Assembly (NCBI RefSeq): GCF_003347495.1
Contig: NZ_QCXY01000002.1
Span: forward strand, 186,001 to 250,000
From: Pleomorphovibrio marinus
GTDB lineage: Bacteria; Bacteroidota; Bacteroidia; Cytophagales; Cyclobacteriaceae
Direction: 5' to 3'
DNA: 64,000 nucleotides
Shown: positions 36,006 to 45,155 of the stretch, piece after piece
Layout: every line of letters begins with the position of its first letter
Position numbering within the stretch: position 1 is the first letter of the stretch
Position numbers and translations under genes: made by a program
The notes under the pieces: generated by a model
Database searches by the model: none
Seen by the model: only the letters and a program-made list of their open reading frames with translations
Told to the model about the DNA's origin: nothing

Positions 36006-37310
36006 TTAATTGGCCATGATTGATTTAAACTTAAAGAAAAGTCGTTCTGCCACACTATGATCCTCGGTAATGATTTCGGCGTTTCCCAAGAGCTCCTGTG
36101 TAAACGGTATGGTCAAGTTAAAAGAGGTTCGGGTACCCTCAGGAAGGGAGGCGTAAACCGAATAATTGAATTCATCATCAGGGGAGACCGATACCCTTGT
36201 AATGCGTCCAGTAAGAGCCCCGTATTGCTGAAAAGAGAAATTGTCCAATTTGATCAGCACTTTAAGGCCTATGGCCACCTTTCCCGCATTCTGCGCAGGT
36301 ATCTTCATAGCGCCAATCAGTTCATCCTTTTTTTCAGGAAGCACGGTAAATACCGGTTCACCGGCATTTACCTGTTGGTTGGCACTCCATATTCTCTGAA
36401 AGCTGACCACCCCACCTGTGGAGGAACTCATCAGATAGGTATATTCCCAATCCCGGACGGCACGTTTCAAGCCGTGGTAAGACTGGATAAGGCTTTTCAA
36501 AGCACGGGTTTCCTCTTCTTTCTTGTTGATTTTCGTGGTGCGTAGTGTTTGGTTCCTCAGATTGAGGGCTTCCTGCATCTGTGAAATGGCAATGGCCATG
36601 CCGTTGACCTGCTCCTGGACCTGAAGGTACTCCATCTCCCTGGCCTCAAAGTCCTTGTCGGCAATTACCCCGTCTGCATGAAGGGACTTGTTCCTCTCGT
36701 AGTCAATGTGGATTAGCACCAATCTCCGCTCCAACAGCTCCTTTTGGGCGAGCTGTTTTTCGATACGATTGTTGATTTCTATCAGAGCGGCACGACTGCC
36801 GTCCAACTGTCCGGTATACGGCTGCAACTCCTGAAGCAGGTGGTATTCCATGTAATTTCGTTCGAATTCCAAGAAAGAAGGCTCCACCTCTCCGAGTACC
36901 AAATTGGAAAGGGTATCTATAGGAAAACTATAATTGTTTTCCTTCCCAAAGCCCTTTCTTTCCAACGCATCCTTTAGGCTTAGGATATCCCCGAGGTCGG
37001 CAGTGCTTTTGATCCCTGCCAATGGTTGACCTGCTGCGACAGGATCACCATTTTCCACAAAGAGCCTTTCTATCTGACCGGAAGTACGCGCAAGCACCCG
37101 CTCCGTCGGCTCCCGGGTGGTCACCAGTACCTTGGCCTGTACAAAATCCGGATATTTGATAAGAAAGGAAAGCGCGATGATCAGACAGGTCAGGATAAAA
37201 ACCAGGGTGATGCCCCAGCGGATCAGCCAGGCCGGAGGCCGGGTGATGATCTCCTGTACTTCTTCTGACCTGAGATGAAGGTTATCGATATGGGTAGGCT
37301 GATCCGGCAT
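36006..37310 (-). CDS. HlyD-family periplasmic adaptor of the peptide exporter
   Basis: 434 residues. A single membrane anchor lies at about 31-51 (WGITLVFILTCLIIALSFLI). The half-lipoyl motif is RTSGQIERLFVENGDPVAAGQPLAGI, then a long coiled coil (about 140-270: QLAQKELLERRL, EARE-EYLQVQEQVNG), the second half-lipoyl/barrel part (STGGVVSFQ, NAGEPVFTVLP) and a C-terminal beta-barrel (GRITRVSVSPDDEF). It connects the C39-ABC transporter, whose stop is two bases upstream, to an outer-membrane channel that is not encoded here. Confidence 0.9.
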   Translation of the reverse strand: MPDQPTHIDNLHLRSEEVQEIITRPPAWLIRWGITLVFILTCLIIALSFLIKYPDFVQAKVLVTTREPTERVLARTSGQIERLFVENGDPVAAGQPLAGIKSTADLGDILSLKDALERKGFGKENNYSFPIDTLSNLVLGEVEPSFLEFERNYMEYHLLQELQPYTGQLDGSRAALIEINNRIEKQLAQKELLERRLVLIHIDYERNKSLHADGVIADKDFEAREMEYLQVQEQVNGMAIAISQMQEALNLRNQTLRTTKINKKEEETRALKSLIQSYHGLKRAVRDWEYTYLMSSSTGGVVSFQRIWSANQQVNAGEPVFTVLPEKKDELIGAMKIPAQNAGKVAIGLKVLIKLDNFSFQQYGALTGRITRVSVSPDDEFNYSVYASLPEGTRTSFNLTIPFTQELLGNAEIITEDHSVAERLFFKFKSIMAN

Positions 37311-37312
37311 GC

Positions 37313-39547
37313 TTAGGTCGCATTTATTTTTTCCAGCTCCAACTGATTTTTCACCAAATCAAAATAGGCCCCCTGTGAATACAGCAGTTGGTCATGGGTC
37401 CCCTGCTCCACTATTTTTCCCTGATCGATAACAATGATCTGATCCGCATTTTTTACCGTACTCAAGCGGTGTGCAATGACCACTACCGTCTTCCCTTTTA
37501 GAAAATGCTTTAGGTTTTCCATTACGACGCGTTCGTTTTTGGCGTCGAGTGCCGAGGTGGCCTCATCAAAAAAGAGGATTTGGGGATCCTTGTATACCGC
37601 CCGGGAGATAAACAGCCGTTGCTTTTGCCCGGTGCTGATCCCTGCACCTTCATTTCCAATTTTGGTATTAAACCCAAGCGGAAGGGATTGAATGTAATCG
37701 TAAATATTGGCGATCCGGGCGGCCTTGAACAACTGTTCCTGATCAATGCGGTCCTGGCCCACGGCTATATTGGCCGCTATGGTATCATTAAACACATATC
37801 CTTCCTGCATCACCACCCCGCAATGGTCCCTCCAGCTTCTGGCAGCAATCATTTTCAGGTCATGGTTGCCATAAAGGATCTCTCCTTTGGTGGGTTCATA
37901 AAATTTGAGCAACAACTTCATCAGGGTGGTCTTTCCGCTTCCGCTGGCACCAACCACTGCAGTGATTTTCTGAGGAGGTACCGTCAGATTGACCCCCTCC
38001 AATACCGGTTCATCGGCACCTATATACCGGAAAGAAAGATTTCTTACTGCCAACTCCTTAGCTGCCCTGACTTTTCGGATATACTGCTTGTCTTTAGCTT
38101 CCTCCTCTTCCTTGTTATGAATTTCGTTTAGCCGCTCTAGACTGATACTGGCATCCTGATAGGCCCGGATAAAACCCACAACCTGGGTGATGGGGCTGTT
38201 TAGCTGTCCGATGATGTATTGGAGCGAAAGCATCATGCCCAAAGTAAGGTTTCCCTCTATTACCAACACAGCAGAGATAAAGGTGATAAGAATATTTTTG
38301 AGCTCATTGATCATAGAAGAACCAACCCCTTGGGTCTGTTCTAAAGACAGGGTCTTAATGGAGACATTAAACAGACTGGCCTGTACAAATTCCCACCTCC
38401 AGCGTTTTTGCTTTTCCGCATTGTGCATTTTGATTTCCTGCATGCCGTTGATCAGTTCGATCACTGTGCTTTGTTCCTGGCTCAACTGTGCAAAGCGCTT
38501 GTAGTCCAGCTCCCTTCTGCGCTTCATAAAATACAGTACCCAAAGGATGTAGAAAATGCTTCCCCCCAGAAATATTAAAAATATAGTTAGGCTGTAGTAA
38601 ATGAGTACCGCTCCGAAGACGAAGAAATTAAAAAAGGAAAACAATGTGCTTAGGCTGGTTCCCGTCAGCAGGTTTTCTATCCGGCGATGGTCGCTAATGC
38701 GCTGCATGATGTCCCCGGTCATCCGGGTATCGAAATAGGCGATGGGCAGGCTCATCAGCTTGATAAAAAAGTCGGATACCAGGCAGATATTGATCCGGGT
38801 ACTCAGGTGAAGCAAAATCCAGCTTCGGAACACCTCCACACTGGTACGCCCCATAAAAAGCATCACCTGCGCCATCAGTACCAGGTAGATAAAACCGATA
38901 TCCTGGTTTTGAATACCCACATCTACGATACTCTGGGTCAAAAAGGGAAAAATAAGCTGCAAGAGACTTCCTACCAGCAGTCCGATACAAAGCTGAACCA
39001 ACAAGTTTTTGTAATTAAACAAATACCGGAACAGAAAGCGAAGAGAGCGCTTGTCTTCTTCTTCCCATTTCAACCTTTTGAAGTCAGGGGTAACTTCCAG
39101 CAACAGGGTGATACCTTCTTTGGTAGCATCATCCGCACCGTTTCCTATCCACCGAGAGATAAATTCAGATTTCGTCAAGTGGATCAGGCCATAGGCGGGA
39201 TCGGAGAGGTACACTTTATCCTTTTTGATCCTGTACACTACCACAAAGTGATTTTTATCCCAATGAACGATCAGGGGAAGGGGAGCCTCTTTTAGCCTGT
39301 TAAAATCAAGCTTTGCACCAATGGTTTTAAAGCCAATGAACTCTGCCGCCTCACTAAGCTTAAGCAGGTTGCTTCCGGATCGGGTGGTTTCCGAATTTTC
39401 CCGAATTTCTTGCAGAGAGATCAATTTGCCGTAATGCTTGGCGATGATGCGCAGGCAGGTGGGGCCACAGTCTTTGGCATCGGGTTGTTTGTAAGAAGGA
39501 AACTTGGTTTTCAAAACAATTAATGATTTTAAAGTTTTAAAAATCAA
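37313..39547 (-). CDS. C39 peptidase-containing ABC transporter (leader cleavage and export)
   Basis: 744 residues in three domains. N-terminal C39 peptidase (1-145): QPDAKDCGPTCLRIIAKHYG with Cys27, HWDKNHFVVVYRI with His, and LSDPAYG with Asp, an intact triad. Membrane domain about 165-470 (six helices). ATPase about 505-740: Walker A VGASGSGKTTL, signature ISTGQKQRL, Walker B ILFFDEATSALD, switch VIAHRLSTV. Such transporters cut double-glycine leaders and export the core peptide. Two GG-leader genes lie upstream in the same orientation. A truncated copy of its first 70 codons is found at 49439-49690. Confidence 0.92.
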   Translation of the reverse strand: MIFKTLKSLIVLKTKFPSYKQPDAKDCGPTCLRIIAKHYGKLISLQEIRENSETTRSGSNLLKLSEAAEFIGFKTIGAKLDFNRLKEAPLPLIVHWDKNHFVVVYRIKKDKVYLSDPAYGLIHLTKSEFISRWIGNGADDATKEGITLLLEVTPDFKRLKWEEEDKRSLRFLFRYLFNYKNLLVQLCIGLLVGSLLQLIFPFLTQSIVDVGIQNQDIGFIYLVLMAQVMLFMGRTSVEVFRSWILLHLSTRINICLVSDFFIKLMSLPIAYFDTRMTGDIMQRISDHRRIENLLTGTSLSTLFSFFNFFVFGAVLIYYSLTIFLIFLGGSIFYILWVLYFMKRRRELDYKRFAQLSQEQSTVIELINGMQEIKMHNAEKQKRWRWEFVQASLFNVSIKTLSLEQTQGVGSSMINELKNILITFISAVLVIEGNLTLGMMLSLQYIIGQLNSPITQVVGFIRAYQDASISLERLNEIHNKEEEEAKDKQYIRKVRAAKELAVRNLSFRYIGADEPVLEGVNLTVPPQKITAVVGASGSGKTTLMKLLLKFYEPTKGEILYGNHDLKMIAARSWRDHCGVVMQEGYVFNDTIAANIAVGQDRIDQEQLFKAARIANIYDYIQSLPLGFNTKIGNEGAGISTGQKQRLFISRAVYKDPQILFFDEATSALDAKNERVVMENLKHFLKGKTVVVIAHRLSTVKNADQIIVIDQGKIVEQGTHDQLLYSQGAYFDLVKNQLELEKINAT

Positions 39548-39717
39548 AAATTTAAATAAGCTGATTTACCCCGCATACTTTATTGCTTTTTGGGTACCAT
39601 ATCTAGAATTGTCACAAACATTTACCTTGTATTTGCCCAATTCCAACTGAAAGATCCGGATATAATTCATTATATGGATCCTCCATAAACAATAATAAAC
39701 AATCCTATTTCGAGTAC

Positions 39718-40854
39718 TTAAATATCGATAATAATAAATCCCAATTCATCTGAGAAATTTTGAAATATCCACAGTTTCCCATCTTTTGCAAAATATTTCC
39801 CCCATTTATATGATAACTCAGAAATCTCTGATTCAGAGATCAGATTGAATTCGATATCAAAAACAGATAAATAGGTTTTTGTATTTAATGTCTCGGGAAG
39901 AAATTCATCTTCTTCTTTTCGGTCTAAGAAAATGCGTCTAGTTGACAAACGTAAATACCGTTCTTTTTGATTATCCCAGACTGGATGATAAAACTTGACT
40001 TGCTCTAAATAATTTTGATATTCTTTCTCTACTTGCTCAATTGTTGTAATACTTGAACTGTCAATTTCCTTAACACGTTTAGGAGTTAATTCAGGATCAT
40101 AATTTACAGTTTTTACAAACTCGCCTTTAGGATTGAAAAGGGCTATTTGGTTTGAAAATTCGTGACTAATAATTATCAAATTATTCTCAGATTTTATATC
40201 CACATATGGATTCACAAAAAAATCACCATCTGGATCTTTTACTTCCAAAATTAAATCACTATATGTCTTTTTAGAATCAATATCCAATCGATTGACTGAA
40301 TTGTCCTGTACTGACAGGGCATCTAGAAAAACTTCTCTATTTTTATTATTATAGCTTAAACCATAAGCCTTTAGATCATTCTTGGCACAAACAAGGATCT
40401 CGTTTGTAGGAATATTTTCATATTTTAAACCATTTGAATCAATAGAATTAAACCAATCAATTTTTTTTACTATGCGTCCATTTTTATCAAAAATCGCTGA
40501 GCTATAAAAGGATTTAATAAAAAACAAACTGTCATTCAATAAATTAAGACTATAAAAGTTTCCTCCTGTTCCATTAGGACCTTCAGCATCAAAGGAATAA
40601 TTATTTACAACCTTTAATTTTTCAAGGCTTACTTCATCTATGGAATGATCGAAGCCGTTATATAGAAAAATTGATGCTTTTTCATTATCGAAATCAGAAA
40701 TCAGGATATATCTAGTCAAATCAAGCAGTTTTCCTTTTGAATCAATGATAACAGTATCAAGCGAATACAATAGATCAAGATCATTCTTTTTATCCTTGTT
40801 TTTTTGACATGATTGGGAAATGTATAAAATTACAAGCAATGTTAAATACCTCAT
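39718..40854 (-). CDS. DUF4221-like propeller lipoprotein
   Basis: About 378 residues from the ATG at 40854 (a GTG three codons earlier is less likely). Signal with lipobox ILYISQSC. The body has repeated beta-strand phrases (YILISDFDNEKASIFLYNG, SFDAEGPNGTGGNFYSL, NNLIIISHEFSNQIALFNPKG), as in DUF4221/6-bladed-propeller lipoproteins of Bacteroidota. It lies between the six-Cys peptide gene and the ABC transporter gene, so an immunity, receptor or surface-capture role is possible (inference). A decayed relative has the same position upstream of the C39-ABC remnant at 49.4-50.2 kb. Confidence 0.7.
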   Translation of the reverse strand: MRYLTLLVILYISQSCQKNKDKKNDLDLLYSLDTVIIDSKGKLLDLTRYILISDFDNEKASIFLYNGFDHSIDEVSLEKLKVVNNYSFDAEGPNGTGGNFYSLNLLNDSLFFIKSFYSSAIFDKNGRIVKKIDWFNSIDSNGLKYENIPTNEILVCAKNDLKAYGLSYNNKNREVFLDALSVQDNSVNRLDIDSKKTYSDLILEVKDPDGDFFVNPYVDIKSENNLIIISHEFSNQIALFNPKGEFVKTVNYDPELTPKRVKEIDSSSITTIEQVEKEYQNYLEQVKFYHPVWDNQKERYLRLSTRRIFLDRKEEDEFLPETLNTKTYLSVFDIEFNLISESEISELSYKWGKYFAKDGKLWIFQNFSDELGFIIIDI

Positions 40855-40922
40855 ATGACACACGTTAAATTAAGAAGAAGCTAAATCTATTAGCTTCTTC
40901 AGTATTGAATATTCTGGTCGTT

Positions 40923-41114
40923 TTAGGATCGTGTTTGACAGACACCCACATCAGCAGTACTACATTCGTCACCAGGACAGCATCTAACAGTAGGAGAGCA
41001 GTTATTGATATTACATCCGCTACCTCCATATCCCCCATAGATCTCTGCCAATTGACTCCGCTGTAGCACATCCTCTGCTGCCAGCTGTAATTTTTCTAAA
41101 TTTAACTTTTTCAT
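40923..41114 (-). CDS. six-cysteine precursor peptide with double-glycine leader (peptide 1)
   Basis: 63 residues. Residues 1-28 form a leader of the GG-Bacteroidales type (MKKLNLEKLQL, then RSQLAEIYGG), with cleavage expected after Gly28; a second GG at 30-31 is an alternative. The core of 32-35 residues has six Cys, at 34, 39, 45, 46, 51 and 59, with a CC pair, and no excess of Ser/Thr near the start. The even number of Cys and the VKOR-thioredoxin gene just upstream suggest three disulfides. Processing and export by the C39-ABC system downstream are expected. The activity (antimicrobial, signalling or other) is unknown. Confidence 0.85.
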   Translation of the reverse strand: MKKLNLEKLQLAAEDVLQRSQLAEIYGGYGGSGCNINNCSPTVRCCPGDECSTADVGVCQTRS

Positions 41115-41209
41115 TTTTCTTTTATTTGTTGAAGTTTATTGTTTTCCCGGACCACCTAAGGACACCCGGGGTTTGTGCCCATTCATCGCGATTGAATATT
41201 TTTGTTTAC

Positions 41210-42796
41210 CTACTTGTAGGCACTTATTTCCTTGATGTCTGCAATACTGTATTCCTTTGGTAATTCATAACCGTTAATAAAATAGGTCGGTGTATGGGTA
41301 ATCCCTTCCTTTTCACACCAGGCCTTCATGGCCAGAAGTCTTTCCTGCTGTTGGTTGAGCTCTCCATTCATGGGGTAGCGATGGGCAAAAACCGTATAGT
41401 CCTTTTTTTCGGCAGTATACCAATGATCCAAAGCTTTCCGTGTAAACTGCTGGTTTTCCTTACTGTTTATGGCTAGAAAATGGTTGATAGTTTTTGTTCT
41501 AATATCCTCCATATCTGCATTGGGAAAATAAAGAATTTGCAAGTCAATAATTCCCTCCTCCACCAGTAGTTCTAACTCCGGATGTGCCTTGGCACAGGGG
41601 CCACAGTAGGGATTGCACACTTTGATCACCTGGTATCTTGGGGATTCGTTTTTTAATATTATACCTAGGTCCTGAGTTGAGTTTTTTATCTTTTTTGAGC
41701 GGGAAAGCAGGCTCTGAAAAATTCCACGATCACTTTTTAATTTTTTTAAGTTTCTTTTGTATGTAAAAAGATCTTCTTTTGTATCAAGGATTGGTCTCTG
41801 GTAGATCCATCCCAACTGACTGCCGATAAAAATAAAGGCAAAAACTGAAGCCTGCTGTAATGCTATGGGATGCAGATATAACTGCTGTGCCCAGGCCAAT
41901 GCCATCTCCAGCAGTAAGAGACTTATCAGAATCAAACAAAGTCGGCACCAATTCTTAAGCTTGAAGGCTTGGTAATAAAGGGAAATTACAACTAGAGGGA
42001 ACGTAGCCAGACTTAGCCAGGCTAATGTAGTTAGTAAACTAAGCGAAAATATTTGGGTCAGCAGCATCAAGGAGCCGGCAAAGAAGTAAGCAAAAGCCAG
42101 GGAACCGGGGCTGATTGCACCATCGGCAAATTTGAAAGCTGTACTGTCTAAGACCGTGTTGCAGTCTACCGTCCCTCCTCCGGGGCAGAATTTTTGAACC
42201 AATGAGTTTTCCTTGTCAATTTCCCGCCATAGAATCAATACTGAAACGCCCAATCCGGCCATCTTCAAAACCAAGTAGCCAAAACCAGCAAGCCAATACC
42301 AACTTCCCATCATTTCAATCAATCCGGAACCAATTGAAATAAAAGCGAATAGGGCAATTCCACCCATCAGAAATGCTTTAATTTTCCCCTGCAGCACCCT
42401 TTCTTCAATTCCTGGCTCGGCCGAGTTTTCATTTCTTTCCACCACCAATACCACCCCAGTCCAACTTTTCATGAAAGCCTCCCTGTCCACTTTGATTTCC
42501 TTCCCCTTTTCATCATAGCCGGAAACGGTTTTTTCCGAAATATGGAAGAGTGCATGAAAAAAATTGGTTCCTTGTACCGAAACCTGAACGATACAGGGCA
42601 AGGGAACCTCATCCAGCTTTTCTTTCCCAATTTTAAGTGAAACCTGACTGATGTTATACTTTTCCAACACATCCGAGACCGTCAACAGACTGGGGAAATG
42701 CGGGTGGGAGAGCACCTCCTCTTTCAGGAATTTTCCGGTAAACCGAACTTGAAGCAACTCAAGGATTTTTTTGGAAGCTTGAAAACAATTGTTCAT
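41210..42796 (-). CDS. VKOR-thioredoxin fusion with a degenerate C39-like N-terminus
   Basis: 528 residues. Residues 1-120 resemble a C39 peptidase domain (KEEVLSHPHFPSLLTVSDVL, FFHALFHISEKTVSGYD) but lack the catalytic Cys-Gly motif, so they probably bind rather than cut. A VKOR domain follows (about 140-335): loop Cys204 and Cys212 (FCPGGGTVDCNTVLDS) and CRLC at 284-287, in five or so helices. A DsbA/thioredoxin-like domain has VCNPYCGPC (CGPC 398-401) and cis-Pro THTPTYFING. The fusion should pass electrons from substrate thiols to quinone and so form disulfides. It is followed by the six-Cys peptide 1 gene. Confidence 0.88.
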   Translation of the reverse strand: MNNCFQASKKILELLQVRFTGKFLKEEVLSHPHFPSLLTVSDVLEKYNISQVSLKIGKEKLDEVPLPCIVQVSVQGTNFFHALFHISEKTVSGYDEKGKEIKVDREAFMKSWTGVVLVVERNENSAEPGIEERVLQGKIKAFLMGGIALFAFISIGSGLIEMMGSWYWLAGFGYLVLKMAGLGVSVLILWREIDKENSLVQKFCPGGGTVDCNTVLDSTAFKFADGAISPGSLAFAYFFAGSLMLLTQIFSLSLLTTLAWLSLATFPLVVISLYYQAFKLKNWCRLCLILISLLLLEMALAWAQQLYLHPIALQQASVFAFIFIGSQLGWIYQRPILDTKEDLFTYKRNLKKLKSDRGIFQSLLSRSKKIKNSTQDLGIILKNESPRYQVIKVCNPYCGPCAKAHPELELLVEEGIIDLQILYFPNADMEDIRTKTINHFLAINSKENQQFTRKALDHWYTAEKKDYTVFAHRYPMNGELNQQQERLLAMKAWCEKEGITHTPTYFINGYELPKEYSIADIKEISAYK

Positions 42797-42930
42797 TTGG
42801 ATTGGAGTTTAAAACATTCACAAAGCTTGAGGGATTCCAATTCTTTTGTTTAAGTAAATCATGTTTTTGTAATAAATACTTGTCAATCTAACTGTTTTAC
42901 TTAAAAATATGAATACGAATAATGCTGTTT

Positions 42931-42984
42931 CCCGTGAATGGTAGGTTTTATCTTGTGAATGGACAGTTTTTCCTCGTAAGCTGT
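42931..42984 (-). promoter_or_regulatory. triple direct repeat at 21-bp spacing, candidate LytTR site
   Basis: On the plus strand GTGAATGG begins at 42934 and 42955 and the related GTAAGCTG at 42976: three units at exactly 21 bp, each followed by a T-rich tail. On the transcribed orientation the unit reads CCATTCAC. It lies about 140-190 bp upstream of the VKOR gene. Two-turn direct repeats are the usual form of LytTR-type binding sites, and a LytTR gene ends the cluster. Confidence 0.6.
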
Positions 42985-43505
42985 TTTTGAAGTTTTGTTA
43001 CTATTTTGTAATTGATTGGTTTTAAAGATACTAAACGTTATGAGTTTGCTTTTTTGAACCTATAATTATCATCCTGTTGTTTTATTAGATTGGGTATGGT
43101 TTTTACTGAGAAAACAATTTATGGATTGGTTTTGACAATGCTATTTTAGATGTAGTTCGGTTATAAGAAATGGCCGAGGTAAAATCCCTTCACGTATAAC
43201 AAAAAAAGTAACTCTGTTAATATATGGGTAATAATTTGTTAACTTTGTTAATTTAACAATGTATGTGTTAGATGCCGAAAATATTTCCCCTTTTCAGGGC
43301 TTGGTGGAACGGTCGAAATGGTATTCAAAAAAGAAAACCCAAAGAACAACAACCTAGGACCTGATCAATCAGTTCAGGGCTATAATTTGGACCGATTCGG
43401 TCAAAATCAATTTATCCGACTTCATTGCAATGGAGAATAATCAGCGAGGAGCCAAAAATAAACCCGTCTAACCTGTTTTATGCACTTAATTATCCAAACT
43501 TAAGA

Positions 43506-43530
43506 GCCGGTTTTCATAAAGAAAACCGGC
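43506..43530 (-). terminator. perfect hairpin downstream of peptide 2
   Basis: GCCGGTTTTC (43506-43515) pairs with GAAAACCGGC (43521-43530) around ATAAA. It lies about 95 bases past the stop of the peptide 2 gene. There is no strong T-run, so it could be a terminator or a 3'-end stabiliser that leaves abundant peptide mRNA. Confidence 0.5.
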
Positions 43531-43623
43531 AATATTTGACTCTGTGAACCGTTTATTTTAACTCGATAGTATTTAAGGAATACCTTGGTTATTAGACGAA
43601 ATAAATATTTTGACTAATAACCA

Positions 43624-43881
43624 CTAGTGGCAACTATAAGTGTAACACTGAGGGTGCGCATAACAAGCAGGACCAGCGACTATTTGGCATTGAGACATTG
43701 GAGTACCTGGTGCAACATTTAAGGTATCAACAGTTGTACCAGTACTACCATACAAATAACATACAGAACATGTTTCAGAGGTGAGTCCTATACTATTTCC
43801 TCCAATTAATTTTTTCATTTGCTCCTTAGTCAAATTATCTCCTAAATGTGAAACAAGCGATTTAATACTTTTCTTTTTCAT
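43624..43881 (-). CDS. six-cysteine precursor peptide with double-glycine leader (peptide 2)
   Basis: 85 residues. The leader is again exactly 28 residues (MKKKSIKSLVSHLGDN, then LTKEQMKKLIGG). The 57-residue core has six Cys, at 38, 41, 65, 73, 79 and 84, a Thr/Ser/Gly-rich middle (YGSTGTTVDTLNVAPGTP) and a Tyr/His/Cys-rich end (CYAHPQCYTYSCH). It does not align with peptide 1 beyond leader type and Cys number. C39-ABC cleavage and VKOR-dependent disulfides are expected (inference). It is preceded by a propeller lipoprotein gene. Confidence 0.83.
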   Translation of the reverse strand: MKKKSIKSLVSHLGDNLTKEQMKKLIGGNSIGLTSETCSVCYLYGSTGTTVDTLNVAPGTPMSQCQIVAGPACYAHPQCYTYSCH

Positions 43882-43937
43882 AATAGTAAATTTAGGTTAA
43901 TATTATAATATCAAAATATTTTTTATATTGAAGTCAA

Positions 43938-45155
43938 TTAATTATATTTAATCAATTCATATATATAAGCTGTCTGATGATCTATTTCGATTTCGTAATC
44001 TTGGAGAACTAGCCATTTGTTTTCACCAATATACAATGTGTTATAGGGGTTTAACTTTGTGGAGTTATGTTCTGGTAATGATATTCCAGAATCAATAACT
44101 TTCATTTCCTTAATTATTGCCCCAAAATTTTTGGATTCATCTGAATAATACCAAATGTCATCTTCAGGGAAATATTTATCTGGAATTCCATTTCTATACA
44201 TAATAAATATAGTATTATTTTCAGTATAAAAAATGTCATATATTTGGCTGTTTATTGCTGATAATTGAATTAGTATATTTCTGTTTAGGGTAATTTCAGG
44301 ATTTTCTTTTAGTTGAGAACTTCTATTGTTTTTAGGGTTATCTAATTCTTTTTCACTTACTCCTTTCGGCTCTTTAAAATAGTTTATATCAAGTTGGGAA
44401 TGCTGGAATAGTAACAATTTATTGCTTTTATTAATTTTATAATTATATAGAGAAGGTTCATTTTGATATATTACCCAAATATTGCCTGAATCATCAATGT
44501 CAAATATGACATTGAAATTTGGATATATCTCATCACTTTTATTTATGCTTCCTCTTTCATACTCAATCTCATCAATGATTTCAGAAATTCCAAGCTCAAT
44601 ATCAAATTTTCTTATTTGAATAATGCTTATGGTGTCTAGAACTTCGGTTTTTCTACTACTTCCCAGAACTACCTCCGTTACAGGGATAGGGTTTATCCAT
44701 ATTGAGTCATTCATAAATAGTAATTTATTTTTGATTCCGCCACCTGTGCCAATATAAAAAGGATTTTGATAGGAGTTTTTCCAAGTTTTACTATTTTTAA
44801 TATCAAACTTGATTAGGTTTTTATTGTCTTGAATATAAATCTTATTTTTGTAAATACCTGCTTGTAAAATATTGTGAGAATATTCCTCAGGCCCTTCTCC
44901 TTGATTATTGAAATTTGACAGTATTTCACCATTTGCTCTTATCAAGTAAAACTTGTTTTCAACTTGAGAATAACATAGAAATTTTTCATTTTCTAATTTT
45001 TTGCTGAGAAACTGTAACTTGTATGGTATGCCAATTTTGATAGAGTCCATTAATTCAAACTTGTAATCTGACCTTTCTGTGTGTTCAACAGTAACTGGAT
45101 TACAACTTAACCACAATAGTATATAAACTAGTACTATAATATTAATATTTTTCAT
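43938..45155 (-). CDS. 6-bladed-propeller / DUF4221-like lipoprotein
   Basis: 405 residues, AT-rich gene. Lipobox VYILLWLSC near residue 18. The phrase ILSNFNNQGEGPEEYSHN is typical of 6-bladed-propeller lipoproteins of Bacteroidota, and repeated strands follow (KIYIQDNKNLIKFDIKNS, FDIDDSGNIWVIYQNEPSLY, YDIFYTENNTIFIMYRNG). It ends just before peptide 2 on the same strand, which repeats the lipoprotein-beside-peptide pairing seen with peptide 1. Possible immunity or surface-receptor protein (inference). Confidence 0.7.
   Translation of the reverse strand: MKNINIIVLVYILLWLSCNPVTVEHTERSDYKFELMDSIKIGIPYKLQFLSKKLENEKFLCYSQVENKFYLIRANGEILSNFNNQGEGPEEYSHNILQAGIYKNKIYIQDNKNLIKFDIKNSKTWKNSYQNPFYIGTGGGIKNKLLFMNDSIWINPIPVTEVVLGSSRKTEVLDTISIIQIRKFDIELGISEIIDEIEYERGSINKSDEIYPNFNVIFDIDDSGNIWVIYQNEPSLYNYKINKSNKLLLFQHSQLDINYFKEPKGVSEKELDNPKNNRSSQLKENPEITLNRNILIQLSAINSQIYDIFYTENNTIFIMYRNGIPDKYFPEDDIWYYSDESKNFGAIIKEMKVIDSGISLPEHNSTKLNPYNTLYIGENKWLVLQDYEIEIDHQTAYIYELIKYN

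Larger units (their letters stand above)
42797..43623. other. 827-bp intergenic region with regulatory repeats and a hairpin
   Basis: No gene was found on either strand. It contains a segment (42823-42988) that is also present upstream of the dead VKOR copy at 46702-46866, with a triple direct repeat, and a perfect hairpin at 43506-43530. The remaining sequence shows nothing recognisable. Confidence 0.6.

Noticed and set aside
38687-39295. 202-codon plus-strand frame opposite the ABC transporter
   Set aside because: Antisense shadow of the C39 and membrane domains, with no motif.
40865-41071. 68-codon frame overlapping the peptide 1 gene
   Set aside because: Shifted frame of the precursor; the 63-residue frame has the leader and double-glycine motif.
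34900-41114. Lanthipeptide assignment for the peptide cluster
   Set aside because: A LanC-like gene is present, but there is no dehydratase, no clear zinc site, and the cores are Cys-rich beside a disulfide-forming enzyme, which fits disulfide peptides better.
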